Assembly: GCA_003972865.1 (NCBI GenBank)
Contig: QOAX01000315.1
Span: 1-13,710, forward strand
Length of the DNA stretch: 13,710 nt
DNA from: Verrucomicrobiota bacterium
GTDB taxonomy: Bacteria > Verrucomicrobiota > Verrucomicrobiia > Limisphaerales > UBA1096
Direction of reading: 5' to 3'
Shown: positions 1 through 5,776 of the stretch, one piece after another
How positions within the stretch are numbered: position 1 is the stretch's first letter
Layout: each line of letters opens with the position of its first letter
Position numbers and translations under genes: made by a program
The notes under the pieces: generated by a model
The model's input: the letters and a program-made list of their open reading frames with translations, nothing else
Told to the model about the DNA's origin: nothing
Database searches by the model: none

Positions 1-2
1 CG

Positions 3-1451
3 CATGAGACGCTCAACAGTTTCATCTGGGGGCCGGACGGCTGGCTCTACGGCTGCCACGGCGTGTTCACGCACAGCAAAGTCGGCAAACCCGGCACGCT
101 GGACGCCGAGCGCGTGCCCTTCAACGCCGGCGTGTGGCGTTATCATCCTACGCGGCACACCTTCGAGGCCTTCGCGCAGGGCAGCAGCAACCCTTGGGGC
201 GTGGACTTCAACGAGCACGGCCAATGTTTCATCGAGGCCTGCGTCATCCCGCATTTTTTTCACATGATCCAAGGCGGCCGCTACCAGCGACAGGGTGGTC
301 AGCATTTCAACCCACACACTTACGATGATATAAAAACCATCGCCGACCATCTTCATTACGCCGGCAACATCCGCGACCACGCGCACTGGGGCAAAACCCC
401 CGGCGTGCCCTCCGCCACTGCGGCAGCCGGCGGCGGCCACGCCCACGCGGGCCTGATGATTTACCTCGGCGACAGCTGGCCGGCCCAGTACCGCGGCCAA
501 GCCTTCATGAACAACATCCACGGCGCGCGCATCAACATGGACATCCTCAAGCCGCGCGGCAGCGGCTACATCGCCAGCCATGGCGCGGACTTCGTGCAGT
601 TCAACGATCGCTGGAGTCAAATCATCAACCTGCGCTACGACCACGACGGCAGCGTGTACCTCATCGATTGGTACGACAAAAACCAATGCCACCGTCGTGA
701 ACCCGACAGCCACGACCGCTCCAACGGCCGCGTGTTCAAGGTCGTTTACCAGGACGAAAAACGCACGACCGTGGACTTGGCCAAGCGCACGCATGTGGAG
801 CTCGTCAAGCTGCAGGCGCATCCAAACGAGTGGTACGCCCGCCACGCCCGCCGGGTCCTGCAGGAGCGCTTGAACACAATGTACCGGCAGTGGTCGCCCG
901 TGTCACCCGACGCAAAACAAAACGCCGCCGCCTGGCAGAAAACCCGCGACCACGCCTTCGCCATTGTCGATCCCATCTTGAAAACCCAACTCGCAACAGG
1001 AGGAAAAGGCAAAACCACCGCCCTGCGCCTGCGCGCCCTGTGGTGCATGCACGGCATCGACGGCTTGGCCGAGGCCGACCTGCTCGAATTGCTGAAGGAC
1101 CGCGAAGCGATGCTGCGCGGCTGGGCCATTCAGTTGCTGTGCGAAAACAAGAAGCCAAGCGCCGCCGCGCGCGGTGAATTTGCGCGAATGGCCCGCGAAG
1201 ACAAATCCCCCATCGTGCGGATGTACCTCGCCAGCGCCCTGACCCGCACCCCGGTAGCCCAGCGCGCCAAAGTGCTCTCCGGCCTGCTGTCCCACGCTGA
1301 GGATGCCGCTGACCCCAACCTCCCGCACCTCTACTGGTACGCCACCGAACCCGTCATCGCCGCCAACAAAACCGCCGGCATCCAGCTCCTCGCCAAAACC
1401 AAAATTCCGAAGGTGCGCCAATACATCACCCGCCGTTTGGCATCCAAGTAG
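3..1451 (+). CDS. PVC-type membrane-bound dehydrogenase-like propeller + HEAT protein (5'-truncated)
   Basis: The frame is open from base 3 to TAG at 1449-1451 and has no start in the window. An internal ATG at 63 is not the true start, because the 20 codons before it (including WGPDGWLYG) align with the downstream paralog. The visible 482 residues hold the C-terminal part of a TIGR02604-type beta-propeller, related to sugar dehydrogenases. A glycine/histidine motif (GGGHAHAG) starts at visible residue 143 and is followed by YLGD, FMNNIHG and a DGSVYLIDWYD blade. From about residue 260 come helical HEAT-like repeats (HARRVLQERL, WAIQLLCENKKPS, YWYATEPV). No heme motif is present; the heme protein is two genes downstream. 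The stop overlaps the next start by one base (TAGTG), so translation is probably coupled. By family it should act outside the cytoplasmic membrane. Substrate and cofactor are unknown. Confidence 0.88.
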   Translation, partial: HETLNSFIWGPDGWLYGCHGVFTHSKVGKPGTLDAERVPFNAGVWRYHPTRHTFEAFAQGSSNPWGVDFNEHGQCFIEACVIPHFFHMIQGGRYQRQGGQHFNPHTYDDIKTIADHLHYAGNIRDHAHWGKTPGVPSATAAAGGGHAHAGLMIYLGDSWPAQYRGQAFMNNIHGARINMDILKPRGSGYIASHGADFVQFNDRWSQIINLRYDHDGSVYLIDWYDKNQCHRREPDSHDRSNGRVFKVVYQDEKRTTVDLAKRTHVELVKLQAHPNEWYARHARRVLQERLNTMYRQWSPVSPDAKQNAAAWQKTRDHAFAIVDPILKTQLATGGKGKTTALRLRALWCMHGIDGLAEADLLELLKDREAMLRGWAIQLLCENKKPSAAARGEFARMAREDKSPIVRMYLASALTRTPVAQRAKVLSGLLSHAEDAADPNLPHLYWYATEPVIAANKTAGIQLLAKTKIPKVRQYITRRLASK

Positions 1452-3304
1452 TGAGATTTGCTCTCCCACTCCTTCTGCTGGTCGCGCTCAATCTTTGGGG
1501 TGCGAAAAAGAACCCGCAACCGATTATCGAGAAACCGTTCACGCCACTGGAGGCCGCGAAGACGATGCAGGTGCCGAAGGGGTTTAACGTCACGCTTTTC
1601 GCCGGTGAGCCCGACATAAAGCAGCCGATTGCGTTTTGCATCGACGATCGTGGGCGATTGTGGGTGGCGGAGGCGAATAATTATCCGGACAAAAAGGCGG
1701 GCAAGAAGGATCGTATCATCATTCTCGAGGATACCGACGGCGATGGGCGGCATGACAAGCGGATTGTTTTTTACGATAAGCTCGAGTACGTGAGCGGCAT
1801 CGAGGTGGGGTTCGGCGGGGTGTGGGTGATGTCGATTCCGAATTTTTATTTCATCCCGGACAAGGACTACGACGGCGTGCCTGATGGTGAGCCGGTGGTA
1901 TTGCTCGATGGCTTTGGCACGCACGCCAATGCGCACAACATCGCCAACGGTTTCGCGTGGGGCCCGGACGGTTGGCTGTACGGCACTCACGGCATCACCA
2001 ACTGGTCGCTGCTGGGCAAGCCGGGCACGCCGAAGGCCAAGCGCCGGCGGTTCGAGGGTGGCGTGTGGCGGTATCATCCGGTGCGGCATGTGTGGGAGCC
2101 GTTCGCCATCGGCACCACCAACCCGTGGGGCATCGACTGGAACGAGTACGGCCACGCCTTCGTTTGCAACTGCGTGGACCCGCATCTTTTTCACATCATC
2201 CAGGGCGCGCACTACGAGCCCGCGCGCAATCGGCCGACTGGCCGGTTTGCCTACGAGCGCATCCCGACCATCGCCGACCATTTGCATTTTACGAACACGA
2301 AGACCATCCGCGCGGGCATCGGCACGCCGGAGGAGGACGCAGCCGGCGGCGGGCACGTGCATAGTGGCACGATGATTTATCTGGGGGACAATTGGCCGGC
2401 CAAATATCGCGGGCAGGTTTTCATGAACAATATCCACGGCCGGCGCATCAACCATGACCGCCTCGCGCGCAACGGCAGCGGCTACACCGCCACGCACGCG
2501 CCGGACGTGATGCGTGCGGCCGCCCCGTGGTTCGTGGGCGTCACCCTCGCCTACGGCCCCGACGGCGGCGTTTACGTCAGCGACTGGTCCGACACCGGCG
2601 AATGCCATCACACCCGCAACACTCAAAAACACACCGGCCGCATTTACAAAATCACGTATGGCAAACCGAAGCCGTGGAAGGGGGATATTGGGAAGTTGAA
2701 TACGGCCGAATTGGTGAAACTGCATGGGCACCCCAATGATTGGCACGTGCGCCACGCACGCCGCGTGCTGCAGGAGCGTGCCACCCTTGCGCTTGGCCAA
2801 ACGGCAGGCCAAGCGGAACTCATCCGCGTGCTGACAACACACCACGACACCGCTCGACGGTTGCGCGCTCTTTGGACGCTGCACAGTACGCGCGAACTGT
2901 CGGCGAAGCGGCTGGCAGGCCTGCTCCGCGACGAGAGCGAGCACCTTCGCGCCTGGGCCATCCAGTTGCTGTGCGAAAACAAAAAGCCTAGTGAGAGAGT
3001 GCGCGCGGTATTCGAGAGCATGGCCCGCACGGACAAGTCACCCCTCGTGCGCCTGTACCTCGCCAGCGCGATGCAGCGATTGCCGGTGCCCCAGCGCGTG
3101 TCCGTGCTCAAGGCCCTGCTCGCCCACGCGGAGGATTCGGCCGACCAAAACCTGCCGCTGATGTACTGGTACGCCACCGAGCCCGTGGTGGCGGCGGACA
3201 AACAAACCGCGTTGCAATTGCTCGCCGCCTGCAAAATACCCAAGGTGCGGCAATTCATCACGCGGCGAATGGCGACTGGACGCGACGCAGGCAAAAAGGA
3301 ATAA
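1451..3304 (+). CDS. Secreted PVC-type dehydrogenase-like propeller + HEAT protein (tandem paralog)
   Basis: This 617-aa protein starts at GTG 1451, inside the stop codon of the preceding paralog. No in-frame ATG lies near enough to keep the signal peptide (MRFALPLLLLVALNLWGA, about residues 1-18), which supports the GTG. Residues about 30-400 form a TIGR02604-type beta-propeller: GFNVTLFAGEP, DRGRLWVAEANNYP, a calcium-loop-like DTDGDGRHD, WGPDGWLYGTHG, GGGHVHSG starting at residue 299, and FMNNIHGRR. Residues about 420-605 are HEAT-like helices very similar to those of the gene before (HARRVLQERA, WAIQLLCENKKPS, IPKVRQFITRR). No CxxCH occurs. It probably works in the periplasm with the heme protein encoded 10 bp downstream. 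The first ~380 bases use many G-ending codons and later parts are C-richer like the paralog, so past gene conversion is possible. The reaction is unknown. Confidence 0.9.
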   Translation: MRFALPLLLLVALNLWGAKKNPQPIIEKPFTPLEAAKTMQVPKGFNVTLFAGEPDIKQPIAFCIDDRGRLWVAEANNYPDKKAGKKDRIIILEDTDGDGRHDKRIVFYDKLEYVSGIEVGFGGVWVMSIPNFYFIPDKDYDGVPDGEPVVLLDGFGTHANAHNIANGFAWGPDGWLYGTHGITNWSLLGKPGTPKAKRRRFEGGVWRYHPVRHVWEPFAIGTTNPWGIDWNEYGHAFVCNCVDPHLFHIIQGAHYEPARNRPTGRFAYERIPTIADHLHFTNTKTIRAGIGTPEEDAAGGGHVHSGTMIYLGDNWPAKYRGQVFMNNIHGRRINHDRLARNGSGYTATHAPDVMRAAAPWFVGVTLAYGPDGGVYVSDWSDTGECHHTRNTQKHTGRIYKITYGKPKPWKGDIGKLNTAELVKLHGHPNDWHVRHARRVLQERATLALGQTAGQAELIRVLTTHHDTARRLRALWTLHSTRELSAKRLAGLLRDESEHLRAWAIQLLCENKKPSERVRAVFESMARTDKSPLVRLYLASAMQRLPVPQRVSVLKALLAHAEDSADQNLPLMYWYATEPVVAADKQTALQLLAACKIPKVRQFITRRMATGRDAGKKE

Positions 3305-3314
3305 TGCGTGGCGC

Positions 3315-4517
3315 ATGAAACGGTTCCTTTTGTTATTGCTCGCGTCTGTAATGTGGATGTTGCTGCCGGCGCGCGCGCAGGATGCTGAGGCGCTTGGGGC
3401 GTTGGTGGGGGTGTTGAAAGAATCGGATGATCCCGGGTTTCAACTGGATATTCTCAAGGGCATAGCCGCGGCGTTTCAAGGGCAGCGGAATTTGAAGCCG
3501 CCGAAGGGTTGGGGTGCGGTGGCACAGCGCTTGGCCAAGAGCCCGAATGCGGAGGTGCGGCAGTTGGCGCAGTCGTTGTCGCTGACCTTTGGGAGCAAGG
3601 CCGCGATGGATGCGTTGCGGAAAGTTATGGTGGATGGGAAGGCGAAATTGCCGGAGCGGCGGAAAGCGTTGGCGGCGTTGGTGGCGGCGCGGGATGCGAA
3701 GTTGCCGGAGGTGTTGCGGGGGTTGCTGCGGGAGAAAGCCCTCCGGCGCGAGGCGTTGCGGGGGTTGGGGGCATTTGAGGATAGGAAGACACCGGCGGCG
3801 ATTTTAAAAATTTTTACGAAGCTGAACACCGCGGGCAAACGCGACGCGCTCACGACGCTGGCCTCGCGGGTGAGTTTTGCGAAGGCATTAATGAAAGCGC
3901 TGGGGAGCGGGGCGGTGAAGGCGAATGAGTTGCCGGCGGACATCGTGCGGCAATTGCGAGCGCACGGGGTGAAGGACATCAACGCGCAACTCGACAAGGT
4001 TTGGGGCGTGAGCCGATCCACGCCGGCGGCGAAGCTCGCGGAGATTGCGCGATATAAAAAGCTGCTCATGGCCGATGCTGCCATGCCAGCGGATTTGTCC
4101 CATGGGCGGATGTTGTTCAATCGTGCCTGCGTGCAGTGCCACAAGCTCTACGGCGAAGGCGGCGAGATTGGGCCTGACATCACGGGATCCAATCGCAACA
4201 ACCTCGATTATCTGCTCACAAACATGCTCGACCCCAACGCGGAGATCCCTAATGACTATCGCACCACAATTCTGCGCACGAAAGACAACCGCGTGCTGGT
4301 GGGCGTCATCCGCCGCAGTGAGGGCCAATCGGTCACCATCGCCACGCCGGCCGAGGTGGTGACCTTGGCCAAGCGCGACGTGGCGGCGATTGATCCGCAG
4401 AATTTTTCGATGATGCCGGAGGGGCTGGTGCTGGCGTTCAAGGAGGATGAACTGCGCGACCTCGTGGCGTATCTGCGCGGCAGCCGGCAGGTGGCTTTGC
4501 CGAACAAAGACAATTAG
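3315..4517 (+). CDS. Secreted HEAT-repeat protein with C-terminal TIGR02603-type cytochrome c domain
   Basis: This 400-aa protein starts at ATG 3315, 10 bp after the previous stop. AGGA about 15 bases upstream is a weak Shine-Dalgarno. A clear signal peptide ends in ARA-Q (about residues 1-21). Residues about 25-250 are Ala/Leu/Lys-rich HEAT-like helices. A c-type heme site CVQCH lies at residues 272-276, followed by GGEIGPDITG, NMLDPNAEIPNDY and MMPEG (residues 366-370), the pattern of the PVC heme-binding domain TIGR02603; one Met there may be the distal heme ligand. In many PVC proteins this domain is fused behind a propeller and HEAT repeats. Here it is its own gene after two propeller genes and could accept electrons from either (inference). 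Codons in the first half are strongly G-ending, unlike the C-rich first gene. It ends 3 bp from the convergent tal gene. Confidence 0.9.
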   Translation: MKRFLLLLLASVMWMLLPARAQDAEALGALVGVLKESDDPGFQLDILKGIAAAFQGQRNLKPPKGWGAVAQRLAKSPNAEVRQLAQSLSLTFGSKAAMDALRKVMVDGKAKLPERRKALAALVAARDAKLPEVLRGLLREKALRREALRGLGAFEDRKTPAAILKIFTKLNTAGKRDALTTLASRVSFAKALMKALGSGAVKANELPADIVRQLRAHGVKDINAQLDKVWGVSRSTPAAKLAEIARYKKLLMADAAMPADLSHGRMLFNRACVQCHKLYGEGGEIGPDITGSNRNNLDYLLTNMLDPNAEIPNDYRTTILRTKDNRVLVGVIRRSEGQSVTIATPAEVVTLAKRDVAAIDPQNFSMMPEGLVLAFKEDELRDLVAYLRGSRQVALPNKDN

Positions 4518-4520
4518 CCT

Positions 4521-5492
4521 CTACGCGGGCTGCAGCTGCTGTTTGCCAGTGAGGTACTCTTCCAGCTTCACGGTGTCGGCGGCGAAGCGGCGGATACCCT
4601 CGGCGAGTTTCTCGGTGGCGCAGGCGTCCTCGTTCATTTCCCAGCGGAAGGTCTTTTCATTGAGACTGATTTTTTCGCAGCCACATTGCTTGGCGGTTTC
4701 CTCCGTGAGTTTGCGGGGGAGGTCGCCTTCGGTTTCCTGAAGTTCCTCGAGGAGATTTGGGCTGATGGTCAGCAAATCGCAGCCGGCGAGTTCGGTGATT
4801 TCGCCGGTGTTGCGGAAGCTCGCGCCCATGACCTCGGTGGGGTAGTCGAATTTTTTGTAGTAGTTGTAAATACGCGTGACGGATTGCACGCCGGGATCTT
4901 CGGCAGGAGCGAATGAATCCCGCCCGGTCTTGGCCTTGTGCCAGTCCATGATGCGGCCGACGAAGGGCGAGATGAGAGTCACTCTGGCTTCAGCGCAGGC
5001 GACGGCTTGGTGGAAGGAAAACAGCAGCGTGAGGTTGCAGTGGATACCTTCCTTTTCCAATTCCTCGGCAGCTCGGATGCCCTCCCACGTGGAGGCAATC
5101 TTGATGAGGATTCGTTCGCGGTCGATGCCGTTCTTCTCGTAACGGGCAATGAAGGCGCGGGCCTTGTCGAGGGTGGCCTGGGTGTCGAAGCTCAAGCGAG
5201 CATCGGCTTCGGTGCTCACGCGCCCGGGGACGATTTTTAAAATCTCGAGCCCGAAAAACACCGCGAGTTTGTCGAGGGCCACGGCCATCACGTCGCCACC
5301 CGCGGCCTCCTCGCGCGCCTCGGCGAGGACCTTGTCGACCAGCGGCTCGTACTCGGCCATTTGCGCGGCTTTCAAAATGAGGCTGGGGTTGGTGGTGGCG
5401 TCCTGCGGGGTGTATTCACGGATGGATTCAAAATCGCCGGTGTCGGCGACGATGGTGGTGAATTCCCGCAACGAGTCGAGATGACTGCTCAT
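4521..5492 (-). CDS. tal: Transaldolase (TalB type)
   Basis: Transaldolase moves a dihydroxyacetone unit between sedoheptulose-7-phosphate and glyceraldehyde-3-phosphate in the non-oxidative pentose phosphate pathway, in the cytoplasm. The product is 323 aa, close to E. coli TalB (317). Conserved sites line up: Asp17 in VADTGD, DATTNPSL at 31-38, Glu95 in VSTEAD, and the Schiff-base lysine Lys131 in ILIKIASTWEG, followed by NLTLLFS and SPFVGRI. The start is the ATG at 5492-5490 (MSSHLDSLREF). The frame stays open upstream to 5684 but would then run through a tRNA gene, and family homology begins at MSSHL. Only a weak Shine-Dalgarno (GATGGA) is visible. No clear separate promoter was found in the 131-bp gap to the tRNA, so read-through is possible. 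The stop faces the heme gene across 3 bp with no terminator hairpin. Confidence 0.96.
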   Translation of the reverse strand: MSSHLDSLREFTTIVADTGDFESIREYTPQDATTNPSLILKAAQMAEYEPLVDKVLAEAREEAAGGDVMAVALDKLAVFFGLEILKIVPGRVSTEADARLSFDTQATLDKARAFIARYEKNGIDRERILIKIASTWEGIRAAEELEKEGIHCNLTLLFSFHQAVACAEARVTLISPFVGRIMDWHKAKTGRDSFAPAEDPGVQSVTRIYNYYKKFDYPTEVMGASFRNTGEITELAGCDLLTISPNLLEELQETEGDLPRKLTEETAKQCGCEKISLNEKTFRWEMNEDACATEKLAEGIRRFAADTVKLEEYLTGKQQLQPA

Positions 5493-5569
5493 GCGTCCAT
5501 CACAACACAAATGCGCATGCGCGGCAAGGCAAGCAGCACCTGTGGCAATGTGGATTGAGCTGGTTGATA

Positions 5570-5593
5570 GCTTGGCCAAGCACCTGGCCAAGC
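5570..5593. repeat. Tandem pair of the TTGGCCAAG palindrome in the tRNA-tal spacer
   Basis: The noncoding spacer between tRNA-Thr and tal (5493-5623) carries a perfect GCTTGGCCAAGC at 5570-5581, followed directly by the one-off copy ACCTGGCCAAGC. Read on either strand this is a 12-base unit repeated twice. Nothing else was recognised in the spacer apart from a short GCGCATGCGC palindrome at 5513-5522. The copy is important because no protein constraint can explain it. Confidence 0.7.
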
Positions 5594-5623
5594 GCGGGAG
5601 TGAGGGTGTGAGATCGGCGGGAA

Positions 5624-5699
5624 TGGAGCCAGTTGTCGGACTCGAACCGACGACCGTTCGATTACAAATCGAGTGCTCTACCAACTGAGCTAAACTGGC
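5624..5699 (-). tRNA. tRNA-Thr (anticodon UGU)
   Basis: The minus strand folds into a full 76-nt cloverleaf with encoded CCA. The acceptor GCCAGTT/AACTGGC pairs 7 of 7. The D stem is GCTC/GAGC with loop AGTTGGTA. The anticodon loop TTTGTAA gives UGU (plus-strand positions 5664-5666), which reads ACA. The T arm is GTCGG-TTCGAGT-CCGAC. The variable loop has 5 nt. The discriminator base is U, and CCA lies at 5626-5624. The outermost anticodon-stem pair (27-43) is a C-A mismatch, where E. coli tRNA-Thr(UGU) has A-U; the other four pairs are good. tal follows on the same strand 131 nt downstream. Confidence 0.95.
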
Positions 5700-5721
5700 C
5701 CAAGCCTCGAGGGCTGGGGGA

Positions 5722-5749
5722 TAAATAGCGTGGAATTTGGAGTTTTGAA
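5722..5749 (-). promoter_or_regulatory. Candidate sigma-70-type promoter for tRNA-Thr
   Basis: On the minus strand, TTCAAA (5749-5744; 4 of 6 to TTGACA) and TATTTA (5727-5722; 4 of 6 to TATAAT) are separated by 16 bp. A C-rich stretch follows the -10 element, as is common at stably regulated tRNA promoters. Initiation near 5714-5716 would leave a short 5' leader before the mature tRNA end at 5699. Both boxes are imperfect, and the region is AT-rich for this genome, so this is a tentative call. Confidence 0.35.
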
Positions 5750-5767
5750 AGTCATTTTGTTCTTTTT

Positions 5768-5772
5768 GGAGG
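5768..5772 (+). promoter_or_regulatory. Shine-Dalgarno GGAGG before the PSCyt1 gene
   Basis: GGAGG sits 4 nt before ATG 5777. It is the best Shine-Dalgarno match seen in the window, though the spacing is a little short. It favours 5777 over the in-frame ATG at 5855, which has no such site but starts exactly at the signal-peptide-like segment. Confidence 0.6.
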
Positions 5773-5776
5773 TTTA

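Noticed and set aside
1331..2944. Long open frame on the minus strand (537 codons) opposite the two propeller genes
   Set aside because: It lies antisense to two well-supported genes, shows no recognisable domain, and long antisense frames are common in GC-rich coding DNA.
3290..3330. Genes 1451-3304 and 3315-4517 as one fused gene broken by a frameshift
   Set aside because: The second gene has its own ATG and a clear signal peptide, and the first has a proper C-terminus matching its paralog's. Separate genes fit better than a broken fusion.
5513..5522. GCGCATGCGC palindrome upstream of tal
   Set aside because: A single copy in GC-rich DNA with no repeat elsewhere in the window; chance is enough to explain it.
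5493..5684. N-terminal extension of transaldolase upstream of MSSHL
   Set aside because: The extension would translate the minus strand of the tRNA-Thr gene and has no family similarity. The ATG at 5492 gives the normal transaldolase length and residue numbering.
5701..5718. Small hairpin AGCC-TCGA-GGCT upstream of the tRNA as a terminator
   Set aside because: The stem is only 4 bp and no T-run follows on a useful strand.
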